Assembly (NCBI GenBank): GCA_038049695.1
Contig: CP142456.1
Coordinates: forward strand, 66,677,922 to 66,741,921
DNA: 64,000 nt
Source: Cinnamomum chago
Lineage: Eukaryota > Streptophyta > Magnoliopsida > Laurales > Lauraceae
Direction of reading: 5' to 3'
Below the pieces are notes generated by a model. The model made no database searches, was not told the DNA's origin, and was given only the letters and a program-made list of their open reading frames with translations. The position numbers and the translations under genes are program-made. This document shows positions 22,015-34,600 of this stretch, one piece after another (position 1 is the first letter of the stretch; every line of letters begins with the position of its first letter).

Positions 22015-22640
22015 ACGTTGAAAGACATTTCCTTTTAAAGGATCTAAAATGCAAATGAAAGCTTTGATATAAAATGGACCTTTTTTTCTCCTTTTCAAAT
22101 CATTATAGTAGAATTTAATTTAATGAATAATAAGTATCATTTACAAAATCATCTAATATATTTACACATATAATTGAAACAAACATGTTAAAATGAATCA
22201 CATATATAAATGATGCGAAAATGGTGTTATTAGATCGACAAACGTTGTAAAAAAAATACATGCGTAAACGTTACATACTTAAAATTTGAATATCTATCAT
22301 TTACATGTGTAAATTGTATTTACATATCCCATGCATAAAAGACAAACGACCCTTAATGAGTACAAATTGATATTAAAACTTTGCATCAAAACCAGGGGTG
22401 GACGCATGAAATTTTTCTTGGAGGGGCCACTGTAAAATAAGAAAAAATCTTGGAGGAGCCATCATGATGGTTTTGACCCGTGGACCCAGGACTGAGCATT
22501 TACCTCAACTTTGACAATCCCTCCTAAAAATCGGGTTTTTTTTTCCATATCATTCTCTATATAAACCCGGACCCGTCCCATATATGGAGCCGATTCCCGT
22601 TCCTTCTTCTGATTAACTTCGGAACCCCACTCCCTTGTAG
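22015..22640. other. Unassigned spacer with promoter-like sequence
   Basis: AT-rich to about 22390, then CAGGGGTGGACGCATG, which resembles one end of a DNA transposon. A good TATA box (CTCTATATAAACCC at 22555-22568) is followed by CT-rich leader-like sequence, but no long coding frame follows on the plus strand. It may be an orphaned promoter. Confidence 0.35.
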
Positions 22641-23065
22641 CAAGTCTCTTTCTTCAGTGTCAGCTGGTTGTGTTTGTTTGAACATGGTGAGAAGAGGTGG
22701 TCCCAACTTTGCTGGAACATCCGCCACCCTACCCTATTTGCATCTCTACTGCAGTACCCAAAGGACGAATATTGTATATGTCCCAGGAGAACATTCATTT
22801 GCTTGGAGGCCTATATCCATTAACAACGCATATATCCTCTTCAAAGACTATATTATGAAGGCGAAGCTGATCTGTAAGAACCACATCAATACCTTAAGCA
22901 AATGCTGCAAATCATATATTTTTCCTTATACTACGTAGACCAACAGTAGCTGACCTACATTACTTGCAACTACGCATCCAACCCAGCATAGTTGGCAGCA
23001 TTATCGACTGAGCCATCACAATTTAATTTGATAAATCCAGGAGGTGGTGGAACCCACATTTCAAT
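22640..23065 (-). pseudogene. RNase H-like (RVT_3) remnant
   Basis: On the minus strand WVPPPPGFIKLNCDGSVDN opens the characteristic RNase H-like fold found in plant LINEs and domesticated relatives. After several stops and frame changes comes a C-terminal block equivalent to RDANRV-AD-PAKLGPP. The middle is too decayed to follow. It is probably a LINE ORF2 3' part; no other LINE domain lies next to it. Confidence 0.55.
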
Positions 23066-23329
23066 TGTCCTAATATATGTTACACATCCTGCTAGTGTGA
23101 TTGAGATGTGCCATTGGTTCAACAAGTTAAGGTTTTGGCATGTATCAAGGGAGAAGATTGGAAAAGATATAATTAAGAGACTTCCATAGGTACCAAAGAA
23201 TGATTAAACCAATCATGCAATTGGACCAGTCAAATATAAGTAGTATAATCCCTCCAATCTAATTTGGCAAAATCACAATGTAGGAAAAGATGGTATGTAG
23301 TTTCAGGCCACCTTGCAGTAGTCATCATT

Positions 23330-23638
23330 TGAAGAACCAGGGATTTATAAAGGGCCTTAATAGTGAACAAACAGAAGACATGGTAGAAATGCAAGACAGA
23401 GGAGTTAGATCTGAAAACTGTTTCTTCTCATTTCATTTCTACAAAACTCTTACAGAAGACCAGGCCTCCACTTATATACAGATATACAGAGATTAATTAT
23501 AGCTATGTAACTAATCATGGATTAGTTACACTTACAACTAACTTGACTCAATGAGTCTAAGATCAACACACTCTAGCCTAACTCAGTCAGCTTCAGTTGT
23601 GGCTTGTCAACACAGACCAGCTGGTTCCATCCCCAACA
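23330..23638 (-). repeat. Copia-like LTR remnant
   Basis: On the minus strand it starts TGTTGGGGATGGAACC, has a TATA region (TATCTGTATATAAGTGG), then a leader-like AGAGTTTTGTAGAAATGAAAT. These match the architecture of Ty1/copia LTRs. The 3' LTR limit and a 5-bp duplication were not identified, so it may be a truncated solo LTR. Confidence 0.5.
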
Positions 23639-23639
23639 T

Positions 23640-24125
23640 AGCACATCCTGTTCCCTTATTAGGGGTAACTGCATGCATAATTTTAGAGACAATGTGAGGG
23701 TCCCAATGTGGGGGGTTGTAAGGGTGAAGTCATTTACAAAGTTTGGCTGATGTAAGAGTGAATGGTTGGGCTCTGCAAATGGTTAGGTATGCTAGTAAAA
23801 AAAAATAAAAAAAGTTATTTGATGACACTGAGCATTTATCTTTTCTTCCATATAAAAATTGTCTCCCAATTTCACACTCATCTATTGGAAATTGATGGTT
23901 GGATTAAAGTTGGATTGTCCATACGATTACCAGAAAGCCCATACAATGCATAAAAAAAGCCGGTTTGGCCCGGTCTGATTGACTGCACTTGCTGGCTTCA
24001 GCCTGAATTTCACTACATATGTCTGGCTTGTGCCAGATATGGGGCTTGTGTTTCTAAAGTCAGGCCGGGCCTTGATAGAAGGACTCAGCCCTGCCTAGGC
24101 CAAACAACCCAAACGTCCGCTTTTA
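23640..24125. other. Unassigned spacer
   Basis: No coding frame with recognisable content. A GC-richer stretch with repeated GGCC/GGCTT motifs around 23955-24110 has the look of a decayed repeat. Confidence 0.35.
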
Positions 24126-24129
24126 TTCC

Positions 24130-24441
24130 CATGGGTGAAATTTTTGCACTATAAAAAAAATATCATTTAAATATAATGAAAAAACCAAAAGCTCTGCCCT
24201 CCCTCTATCTATCCAAGGGATGGAAGGGCAGAAGCCTTTGGTGTCCCTTCCCGGCAAGAATTTGGGCTTCACAATCACTAGCCAATATTTCTCTAATACC
24301 TTTCTTCGTTCATGGTTCAATATTCTGGTGTCCTTGGAGTAGAGGAACCACACCAATCCATCCCGGAACTTGGTAGTTAAACTCTACTTGAGTGACGATA
24401 CTGTAGGGGAGGTCCTGCGGAAAAATAGCTCGACGCCACCA
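24130..24441 (+). other. Nuclear plastid DNA insertion: rrn4.5-rrn5 spacer and rrn5
   Basis: From 24321 the sequence follows the plastid 5S rRNA gene almost base for base (TATTCTGGTGTCC, GTAGAGGAACCACACCAATC, GACGATACTGTAGGGGAGGT, AATAGCTCGACGCCA), with scattered substitutions and a broken 3' end. Upstream, CTCTGCCCTCCCTCTATC and TTCGTTCATGGTTCAATATT look like the plastid rrn4.5-rrn5 spacer. It is embedded in repeat-rich nuclear DNA with nothing plastid-like on either side. The left limit is approximate. It is not expected to be expressed. Confidence 0.85.
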
Positions 24442-24881
24442 TTTTTTCTTCTTAGTAAGACTGTATATCTGTAAGCTCCAGATAGCAGCAAAGAGGACTT
24501 TCAAACTGTTCTTTGGCCTTCTGCGGTGGATATTCAAGACTCAAGTCCGTGAAAGTAGCGCTTAGGCTCAGGCCCAGAATCAAATTATAAATGGGTCCAA
24601 AAGACCCAAACCAATTTTTTGAGTGGAACCAATTGAGTACTACTTTTTCAGCTATAGGTGGGCTTTAAGTTTGGAGGTTGGAGACCAAGTCTTAGGTTTT
24701 TTTTTTTTTTTTTTCAACTGGCCAATCCATGTCAGATGGGTTGTACCCTATGCAAATGATCAGTTCCCCTAGTATATACAACTATTTATATCATTCTTAG
24801 TAAGGTTTCCACATTAAAAAAAAATTCCAAAAAACTGAAACACAAAGTGTTTCTTATAAGAGTTGCAGCAAAAGAGCAAGT
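24442..24881. other. Unassigned spacer
   Basis: AT-rich with an 18-T run near 24697. No gene, RNA or paired repeat seen. Confidence 0.35.
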
Positions 24882-25312
24882 CACTGTTTGGTAACTCTAA
24901 TCTATCTAATAAGAGCTAATTAAATTAAGGTCTAAAATAAAAGGTCTAATTTTTAAGTTCAAATTTATAATTAGACTGTTTGGTAAAATTAAAAAAAAAG
25001 TTCTTATTTTATATTTGTGTGTTTGATAACTATCTAAATAAGTCGTCATCGTTGTCTTCCTTGGGATGGTCGTGCCAAGAGAAAAGTAGCAGAGAAAGAA
25101 ATCGTGAAATGACTTCCCCAACTTTAGAAAAACAAGTTATGAAGAAAAAAAAAGCTTCTCAAAGCAGCTTATATTTAAGAGCTTAAAATCACTTATTTCT
25201 AAATATAAGTTCTAATTTTAAATCATGATTAGAGTTTTATCAAACACTCTAAATTTTAATAATCTCTAAATCATTTAATAAGTGCTTATTTTTAGAGTTA
25301 CCAAACAGGACC
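24882..25312. mobile_element. MITE with CTGTTTGGTAACTCTAA terminal inverted repeats
   Basis: Left end CACTGTTTGGTAACTCTAA and right end TTAGAGTTACCAAACAGGACC are inverted copies over about 17 bp. The interior (about 430 bp) is AT-rich and partly self-complementary, with no coding capacity. CAAGT occurs just outside both ends, but the exact ends and duplication length are uncertain, so the superfamily is left open. Confidence 0.6.
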
Positions 25313-25834
25313 CAAGTGTCCCTAAAATGAGGGAGTAGGGGGTATTTATAGGTTTCTATACTCTATAGCTTCCACATGGCCAAAAAGATGAAAAAAATGA
25401 GCATTTGATGAGTAACAGATATTGGGCTTGTGAAGGGTGTACGCTTCTCTCGCCAAGGTCTGGGTGCGGGAATGCATAACCTCACTCGTATGACGTATCC
25501 CCTTTTTTTCTAACTTTGTTTTTACAGCTGAAACTTCAAATGACTGTAAGTACACCAATGCATAAGCATGATAAAAATAAAACAAAAGAAGAAATAGTAA
25601 CAATTGTAACAACAGGAGTCAACATTCTAACGAAAAAATAAGTTTTATGAATATGTCATAAATAAAGTCAAACTCAAGTTAATGATAAAAAATTGTTATA
25701 ATCCCATTGGCATGGGTATCCCCTTCGTCTAACTATGCATGTAAGTTATTTTCTTTTATTTTTATTTTTTTTACCAAAGCTCCTTTGAAAAGTCAAAATT
25801 GAAGGAATTCAATTTATATATATGAAGCGTCCAA
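25313..25834. other. Unassigned spacer
   Basis: AT-rich sequence. A short minus-strand frame at 25346-25612 has hydrophobic residues but no recognisable domain or gene context. Confidence 0.35.
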
Positions 25835-26778
25835 TTGATTTTGACCAATTTAATTTAGTTTGACCCTAGCAAACGGGTCGGATTGGGGTAATTTAGGTAG
25901 GGTCAGAGATGAAGCACACATTTTAGACCCAACATGACCCGTATATTTTTAATGACATCATAAAAATTAATTTGGCTTGTGCTGAAACTCGAACTCAAGA
26001 CAACATAGATTTCCAAGGAACAACTCTACCATTACACGACAAAACATCTTTTTTCTAATAGTTATCAATAAAATCTTAAAATTAGTTAACGAGAAAGGGA
26101 CCCGCGCCCCCACTTTGGAATATTGACCTTGAGTTGGAATTTATCTACGAGGTATTTATAAAAATAACTATATTTTTATAATATTGACTCTTATAAATAC
26201 TGTTGTTATTATTTTCATACTTATGCATTGTACTTTAAGCATAAATGATCAAACTTTTGAAATAACTATTTTATATGATTTCCTATATAGTCATTAATTT
26301 TCTATGACAACCATTTTACAATAAAACTAAACTCAAATGTATATATAATATATGAATTAATTAACAAAAATAATAAGTTTTATAGTTAATAAGAAAATGA
26401 AAATATTATTGAAAAAAAAAAGTCACGACAACAACGTGGAGCTAAAGGGGAGGCGGGAAACTTTCCATGTAACTCATGTGTTACAATGCACGCTTGCCGA
26501 GGGAGAAAGGGTGAATCCGTTTTTTTCTTTTTTCTTTTTTGTGCGTGTGGCTTTAAATTTTAGAAATCGTGATGTAAATGGAATGGAACACTACGATAGA
26601 CCCCATCTATTAAAAATCACAATCATTAAGGCAAACATCATTGCTATTTATGAGATACCTCAAATTCTCACCTCATGCTGGGTTATTTCCACGGTCAAAT
26701 TCATTCTTTGATAAAAAAAAATAAAAAATACTGGAGTTTTCCTTTTTTTTTTTTTTTTTTGTGTGATTCAGACTCTCC
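25835..26778. repeat. 0.9-kb dispersed repeat, copy 2 (tRNA-like module inside)
   Basis: Homologous to 16590-17434 in the same orientation, with an extra segment of about 70 bp (GGTCGGATTGGGGTAA onward). The minus strand at about 25982-26050 reads TGTCGTGTAATGGTAGAG (A-box-like) and then GAGTTCGAGTTTC (B-box-like), better preserved than in copy 1. It ends in an 18-T tract. Confidence 0.7.
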
Positions 26779-27462
26779 CCACGTCAAGACATAGGGCTCT
26801 TTTCCTCTTCATCTCTCCCTCATATCTCCTTCCAACCAAACTCTCCTACTACATTCTAGCAATTTATGCTTCTCCTTCTTCTTGTATCCAATGGCCTTTT
26901 TTTAACCGTATGTTATTTGTACTCTCTCACCATCTACATCCCCATTGTATTATTGCTCATGGCAACTTCCACAGCGGCATAACAACCATACAACATTCTA
27001 TAAGGTGGTGTGTTACATTTCATTTCTGTGATATTTTTCTTGTGGGTTGTGATAGTATTTTTCAAATATATTTTGATTATTTTTTATTTTGCTATTTGTC
27101 CATTCTCAAGTCATTCATTTATGTATACGGTTACACCATTAGGATGCCAACAATTCATTAGATAAAGTGGGGGAGGGGAAGGTTCTAATTAATTCTAATT
27201 AAATTTTATTTTTATTCCCTCTTATAGTCCATACATATCTTTTTTCAGTAGTTTTACCTATATATGTTGCTTCAATCAATAAAAGACTTGCACATGATAA
27301 TGATAGTTTGATGAACAAGATATACTCTTAAATAACTGTTTCATCTAATTCAGCTTTGGTCATACTACCATAAAATATTTTTGACTCCTTGTCTCACATG
27401 GATAAAATTTTTGATGTATTACATTAGAAAAATCAAAATAACTCTGATTGGTTTTGTTGTTA
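26779..27462. other. Unassigned spacer
   Basis: A plus-strand frame of about 130 codons (26763-27161) lies here, but its composition (hydrophobic, His/Ser/Phe-rich) and start inside a repeat tail suggest chance. Nothing else was recognised. Confidence 0.4.
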
Positions 27463-27690
27463 CTATTTTTCTCCCTCCCTTCCCTGAGGTTTTTGAAAGA
27501 GGTAAGAGCAAAAGGCCCCTCTTTTCCTTTTATAAAATATTGTGTTCACACTAAAAGGACGGTTTAACACTCTCCCACAAACTTGGCGGCCACGGATAGA
27601 CAAGTTTGGAGCTGAAAGCGATGCTTGTGAAGGCCCTTTATTAGTAAATAAATCAGTATGCTGATCAAGAGAGGGCACAAATTAAGTTTT
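27463..27690 (-). pseudogene. Copia RNase H C-terminal remnant
   Basis: On the minus strand, DQHTDLFT and then, one frame away, KGLHKHRFQ and back to LSIRGRQVCG resemble the end of the Ty1/copia RNase H domain (the D-x-x-TK-L-x-x-x-RF block). Frameshifts separate the blocks. No upstream RT was recognised nearby. Confidence 0.45.
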
Positions 27691-28313
27691 CATAATCTTT
27701 GGTGGTTACTTCACTTTTAATTTGTTCAATTTATTTTGCACATTAAAGAGTATTTTTTGAATAATGTTGGGGGTAGAGGTGACAATGAAGAGAGATTGTA
27801 AATTCGTCAATGATTAAAATTTCGTTTCAAAATGTTCGAAACAATCAAAACTTTCAATTTTCAGAGAGACCAAATTGAATTATCGAAATCTCAATACTTC
27901 GAAGTACTTTGGAGTGTTTTCGAAGTATTTCGAATGAATCCACTAATATTTTCGAGTTGTTTCAAGATGTTCTACTATATTTTAACAAATGTTTTAAAAA
28001 TGCTTTGTAAAAAAAAAAAATATTTTTTATTCATTTCCACTCTGTTTTGGAAATGCTTTCAAAATAATTTCAAGACGTTTCTATTTCTTTGGTGACTAAA
28101 ACAAAGCACAAAAACGATTTTTTAATCCTTGAATGTTGTGCATCTCACAACAATAACAGCTAATAATAACATAAGTTAAACATATGTTGACTAATACACA
28201 ACAACTTAAGCATTTGAGAAATGATACGAGAATCTTCTAGGTGATATATTGTAAAAACCCACATCCATACTAATATAAAAAAATATATAATTTTGAATTT
28301 GATAGTTGTCAAG

Positions 28314-28317
<4 letters not shown>
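27691..28317. other. Unassigned spacer with TTCGAAGTA-type repeats
   Basis: Repeated TTCGAAGTACTTTGGAGTG/TTTCGAAGTATTTCGAA motifs around 27890-27950, otherwise AT-rich. No gene found. Confidence 0.35.

Positions 28318-28372
<55 letters not shown>
28318..28372. repeat. (TA)n microsatellite
   Basis: Uninterrupted alternating TA of roughly 55 bp. Confidence 0.95.
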
Positions 28373-28374
<2 letters not shown>

Positions 28375-29759
28375 ATCAGACACTATTATAGGAGGGGGGG
28401 ACAATAAGGTTCAAATTTGCGATCTTAAAGTCCAACAACGGAAACCTCGGCTATTAAGCCAATCCCTAACATCAAGTCAAATATAGATAATCTGGAAACT
28501 TTTGCACTTCTTCCACTTTTTTTTTTTTTTTTTTTGGGTCATTCACTTCTTCCCCTTAAAACCTCAAATAATGGTTGCTTGCATTAGCAATGTATTGCAC
28601 TGCAATTCATCTTTTTCTGAATATCAGCTCCCAAAGATTATAAATTTCCCAAAAAAAGAATGACTACTCAGGCCAAATTCACTTTACAAAAACAATTTCA
28701 TCCTAAACTAAAATTCGGGGCCGAACGCTTGCCTGAAAGTTAAGAATTTCCATATAATTGCTGCTTCAAAGTCTGTCCAAGGTAATTTTTCTTTTCACAA
28801 TGGCAAATGTATTATAACAAGCCACACCATGTTCAAATTCTGAACAATATACATGATTATTACAAACCACAAAAGTAGCTCACATGCTGGTTGAAGTTCA
28901 GAAGTTGAAGTTCAGTTCTGACATGCTGGTAGACATATACAAGTTGAAGTTCAGAAGAAATAAGGCCATACATGCTGTTCCCTTCCATGGACTTGGTATC
29001 CAAATGCATGACCAACACCATCCGTAAACCCTCCACTCATAACACAATCTGCAATAACTAAGCTTCAAAGGCTGTTGAAGATAACTGGATGTACATTCAC
29101 ACATAACAGTACCCGTCACTCTTCCTAGCTATCAGCCAGGAACATAATAATCCATTCTCTCCACAGGCAAATTTAGATCCTATGTTTCCACCTGTAGACA
29201 CAGAAAAAAAAAAAAAAGGGAAGTGTAATCGAATAACAATACTGCATGTAATAATTAACATTATCAGAGGAACTTAAGAACTATTTTTAACTGGCAAGTA
29301 ATCAAAAAGTCTAAAACTTCAGGATGGGAAAATTGTTTTGGACAAGTATCCTAGGTTTTATTAAACAGCAGAAATAAATCATGATTGAAGGCTAAAGTCA
29401 GCAAGCAATTCGCCTATAGGTTGCTAGAGATTGTAAGGTAGAAGACAATCTAAGTAATACAACTACATATAATTGACTCCATTCCCAATAGATTTCTTCT
29501 TCCCGAATGTGTTATTCACAACTAACCCAAAAGCCTAAGTGGCGAGCTGAATCAAGATGAGATGGGGTGGACAACTCAACGACTATAGTGCCAAAGAACT
29601 ATAAATTTATGAACGTTTAAAAGTCTAATCACGGATGCTGAGAGTCACTCACTCACAGTATGTGATCAAGAGCTATAAAAACTAAGATGGCCCCCTCTAA
29701 AAACTTAAAGAAAGGGACTAGAGCCTGAAGCATAGTAGCCCTTCTTATGGAAAAAAAGA
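28373..29759. other. Unassigned spacer
   Basis: About 1.4 kb. A direct repeat of GAAGTTCAGAAGTTGAAGTTC type sits at about 28893-28955. Composition between 28700 and 29200 is less AT-rich and might be an untranslated region or old element. No domain, RNA gene or convincing intron pattern was seen. Confidence 0.35.
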
Positions 29760-30110
29760 AAATAGAAAAAAGGATTGTTATAAACTCTATGAACACCTCC
29801 ATACCCTAAAAAAGTTCTTGAATACCCAAAATGATGCTAAAAAACACACAGGATCTATTCGGCATATACCATGCCATGTCATCCAATGAGAACATCGACC
29901 ACAACTCCCCGGCCATTAAGCATAACAAAACCTGACTCACGGACTCATCGTCGCACAAACACATATAGGATCTATTCAGGAGATGAAAGCCCCTCCTCCC
30001 TAGGTCATTTGCGGTGCGAATATACCCCATGCCACATATGAAAAACGCAACCTTGGAAGGAACCTTCTGCGACCGAACCCATCACATATCGAATGGTGGT
30101 AGCCAGCCAC
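29760..30110 (-). pseudogene. LINE ORF2 C-terminal remnant (zf-RVT zinc-binding region)
   Basis: The minus strand reads WVRSQKVPSKVAFFICGMG followed by LGRRGFHLLNRSYMCLCDDE and LLCLMAGELWSMFSL. This is the order seen in the zinc-binding region after the reverse transcriptase of plant non-LTR elements (VPxKVxFFxW, LRRRG, CxLC, ES, HLLLHC, LW). The conserved His of the HLLLHC block is lost. No RT domain lies upstream, so it is an isolated fragment. Confidence 0.65.
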
Positions 30111-31645
30111 TGCTTTAGAAATGATGTTTTCATGCACTGATACAAGGTTATCTCACTTTATTGAACTAGCAAACAACAGAACAACAGTCCAAGAATGCAT
30201 CCTATACAATGTTTGCATGGAAATGTTTTACCATTTTTCTCGGTCGCACACGACGTCAGACACAAAAGACACACCCAGTCACCCATACCATATTCCAGTT
30301 GTGTGGTACCTCAGAGAGATGCTTCTTATTATCGATTGAAAAAAAAAAATAGATGCTTTTCATATCCTAAAGTTTCCATATAACAACTCAGGAATGCCAT
30401 GTCTGTTTTTTTATACATATAAAAAATATATCAAAGGCAAATGTAAAATTTATTAAATTTTCAAAAAGCATCAATAATTGATTCTATGCTAAGTTTCTAC
30501 ATAATTTCCGTAACAGAGTTCGTTACAAACTTATCACTAATTTTTTTGCAAAGCCTAATTGAAATCATCTTTCATCTGGTTTGCAAAATTTATTATTTGA
30601 AAAATCAGAAAACACTCCTTTAGATTGGGTTAGAAAATTGCATAATTTGCATCTCTTCATGTTTTACTCACTTACGAGTGATGAATCCACTACCCAAAAA
30701 AAGAGTCTGGGGCAACTATGTGATTATTTTAACCAATCGAAACAGCATATTAAATATAAGAGATGTATTATATTTGATAAACATATTTAACAGCATATTA
30801 AATATAATAGATGTATTATATTTGATAAACATATTTAATGGTTGGAGAATTTCAAATTTATTTCAAAAAATCTAATAATAAAATATTTTTTTGATAGGTT
30901 AAAGGGACACTGACACTAATTTTAAAAAAAGTCACGACTTTTTACACAATATATATATATGTGGGTTGTTGAAAGATGGGAGGGACAGTTGCCCCCCTCT
31001 CCCATCCTTTTAACTACTAAATTTTTCAGATTATCCCCTAAACCACTTGAATTTATTTCACATTACCCGAAAACCAAACAACCAACATATTTAGGAAGGA
31101 AAAAAAAAAAGTCTACATGTATATTAAAATGCACGCATCTAGTGTCCATAATTGAGGCATCGCGAAATCAATGAACACAATTAGAGGTACAAAGTGATAA
31201 ATGTAATAGTTTAGAAAACAATTTAAAGCGATACACATAATAGTAGAGAAACAATGTGAAGTAGGGACATAGTTGAAGGATCGAATTGTAATTTATCTTA
31301 ATTGATCATAGGCTCCCAGTAACATCATCTTGTTTCGCAAAGATTATTTCCATATAAATGTTAGTGACGCATGTAAATTGTCATGAGTTAAAATATTTGA
31401 ATGTACAACATGTTCAAATCAATCGTTGAGTGGACAAAATGAAATCAATATGATAGTGTAAGGGGACAAAGTATAACTAACCCTTCCCCATTATTTGAAA
31501 CTGAGATGAATTGCACAAATTCAGTTCTTTCAAACAAAATTTTGTCAAGTGCAAACATGCATAAGCTCTATAGAGAAGGATGACTAATGACCATTATTGT
31601 CTTACAATGCAACTCCAAAGACTGTAGCTTAAGTTTGCAATGAAG
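30111..31645. other. Spacer downstream of the COMT-like gene
   Basis: AT-rich. A 48-bp tandem duplication (CAGCATATTAAATATAA...AACATATTTAA) lies at about 30743-30838. The last few hundred bases next to 31646 would include the 3' untranslated region of the methyltransferase gene. No other gene seen. Confidence 0.45.
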
Positions 31646-34600
31646 CTAAGGGTTTACCCTTTTATAGAACTCCATAACCCAACTGTTATAAGCACTGCAT
31701 ATGACTTCACAACCCGAAAATCCAGATTTTATCGCCAAGGCCTCATATTCCTTCTTTGTCCGCTCTTTTCCACCAGGACATTGAACTAACATGAAAACAT
31801 CTTGTTCGAAGACAATATGTGAGGAAACATTATTCTCAGGAGCCTCGGGGAGAATTGATTCTACAATAATCACCTTTCCACCATGGTCAGGGAGAGCTTC
31901 CCAACAATTCTTGAGAAGCTTTAAGCAATGCTCATCACTCCAGTCATGGAGTATCCACTACAAATTACAAAAAACACCAGATTCAGACTTACTAAAGCAG
32001 AACGAGGAGAGTATCATTGAAGGTTGAGTTCTGCCAGGAGAAATAATTTAAAGAACAGCATAGTAAGTGTAATTTTGCTAAAATCTATTTTGTAAAACCA
32101 CTTGATATCAAACTCTATTTGTTATTCTTTAATCATGTAAAATAAGCTTAGATATATATTCTAAGATGAAAAGGTTTCCTAATAGGGCTGAAGTCACATG
32201 TTATGGAACTAAGATGAAAAGTTTTCCTGATAGGACTGAAGTCACATGTTCTACTACTAATTTGAACTCTACATCCTTAGTGTTGCTTGAACAAGTTAAA
32301 AGTTCCAATGAAAAAAAAATAGAGTTAAGAATGTGGCGAAATAACTCTGCTAAAGCAGAACAAATTCAATTACATTATTTTCATCTCAATGATACTTCTC
32401 TCAACTGATTCCTCGATAGGGGACTTGGATTTCCACTTTTTGATGTAAATTCAAATTAAAAAGTTCTGACTTTTTTTTTCATTTTTTCCGAATAAAGCAT
32501 TAGTTACCGATTAACATAGAATAGGCACTGGAAGGGCACCAGTCTCTCACCTTCATAAAAATAGCATCACCTTTTGGAACGCTAACAAACATGTCTCCCC
32601 CAACATGCTCCACTCCTAGACCATAATAGATCAATTTGTAAGTCATAGCTTGCATTGCATCAAATAGCCCAAAACAATTAAAAAACAACACTACACTAAA
32701 TCAAATAGGTGGGAGAAAATAAAAAATCAACAGTTGGATAGGAAACAATGGTCAGAGCAATTATATCTAATGGATAGGAAAGACACTGTCTTGGTAAACC
32801 TCCTGCCTTGTATATGTTAGTGCGATGCACTGTAAAATTGAATTCAATGCCTAAATTATCGGGAAAAACAATTAACTTTGGTGTTTGGATTTAAGCTATG
32901 GAAACAGTCTCTCCACACGCACAGATAAGATTATGTACATCAACCTCTCCCAAACCCACAACTGACGTGGTGAGACTAGTGTACTGGGTTGACATTTTTT
33001 AAGAGAAAAAAGAAGCAGGAAATTTCTAGTGAACAAAGTAGGGGGTTGACTCAATACCTGAATAAGATAGGGCATCAGCTAAAACATGAGGCAAATCATA
33101 ATTAATGCCTTTCATATGAGGATACTTGGAAGTGATGATATTGAGAGTCACTCCAATGCCACCACCCACATCAACCAACACTTTGAGGCCTTCAAAACCT
33201 TTGTAAATGTCAAGGATCTTCCTCATGATCAACGTCGTGTGATGCGACATTGCCTGGTTAAATACCCCATTGAACCTTTGGTCTGTTCCTGGGTATTCAA
33301 ATGCAGTCATTCCATAAGCCCTGTTAAATGGAATTCCCCCTTCGAGTATAACATCATTCAAGTGGTACCTGAGACCAATAACCATAGAGTGAGCCTATGA
33401 AGACATATAATCCGCACCAAAAAATGAAGAAAACTTATGATCATGTATATAGCAGGTCTCCAAAGTACATTCAGAGTGCAACTCCATAAGAAATAATATA
33501 TATCATCATTATTTGATCAAATTATAATTTTGAGGTGGGCAATGTTTTGTAAACATGTTTGATTCAACAATGAACTAACTAATCGAGGATCCACATTTGC
33601 TTCGGAAAAAAAAAAAAAAAAATCAAGGATGCAGATTATCACAATTTGTGCAATGGGAATGAACGTAAACTGCATGTAAACTGCACGACACAAGAAATTT
33701 TAGCCTTTTGATGGAGAATAACTACCCTTTTCATAGATTCACAAATCATTTTGTATGTTGAATTTTGAGTAATGAATTTTGGCAGTATGATAATAATTGG
33801 TATGAAATCAAGTAAGTCCTAGGCCCAGTATGCTTATTAAGTCATGCCTAAGTGTTGTTTAGGAATCTAAAAACTGATGCAGAGCAGAGTACCATAGTTA
33901 TCATCTTGTGAAAGTAATCCAAGACATCTATGCTTTAAAAATGGATTGGTGTTCCTACAGAACTAATTCTCTAAAATTCTGTAAGAACTATTCATCCATC
34001 ACAAAGTTAACATATTTTCTAGGACCCACTTGCACAAGTTAACTTGAATTTTGGGCAGGTGATCTAGTACGGAAGAAACTAAAAGAACAAAAATAGAGGA
34101 TCTGTTATCTTTTTTTTTTTTTTTCAAAAAATGATCTTGGAGCTTGTGTAATGCTTACTCTCAAACTCTTCATTTACACAGTAGTGATATTCTTTATTCT
34201 CTCTTCATCTTTGGATTCTAATCTAATGATCTTGGAAGTAATATTGGACGTGAAGAATAAAATAAGAAATCAGTTTTCCTTGCTTGATTTTGGGTCCTGA
34301 TTAGTTTGCATCTCAGAAAACAGTATCCGAAAACTGTTTTTAGTGTTTTTTGTGTTGCAAAACTTGTTTGATTATATGATTCCAAAAACAATTTTACGGA
34401 ATAGAAAACATTAAAACCTGTTTGAACAGTAACCCAAAAAATAATGAAAACATATATGTGATGGTTGTGGTATGGTGGTGGTGGTGGTGGTGGTGGTGGT
34501 GGTGGAAGTGTGGACGTGATGGTGGTGATGTGGTGGATGTGGTATTAGTGTTGGTGGTGTGGTGGTGTGGTGGTAATTTTAACCTATTACCCATTAACCC

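Noticed and set aside
24321-24441. Functional 5S rRNA gene
   Set aside because: It matches the plastid, not the nuclear, 5S sequence, has substitutions and a broken 3' end, and stands alone.
26763-27161. 132-codon plus-strand frame
   Set aside because: It starts in the tail of a repeat, has a chance-like hydrophobic composition and no domain.
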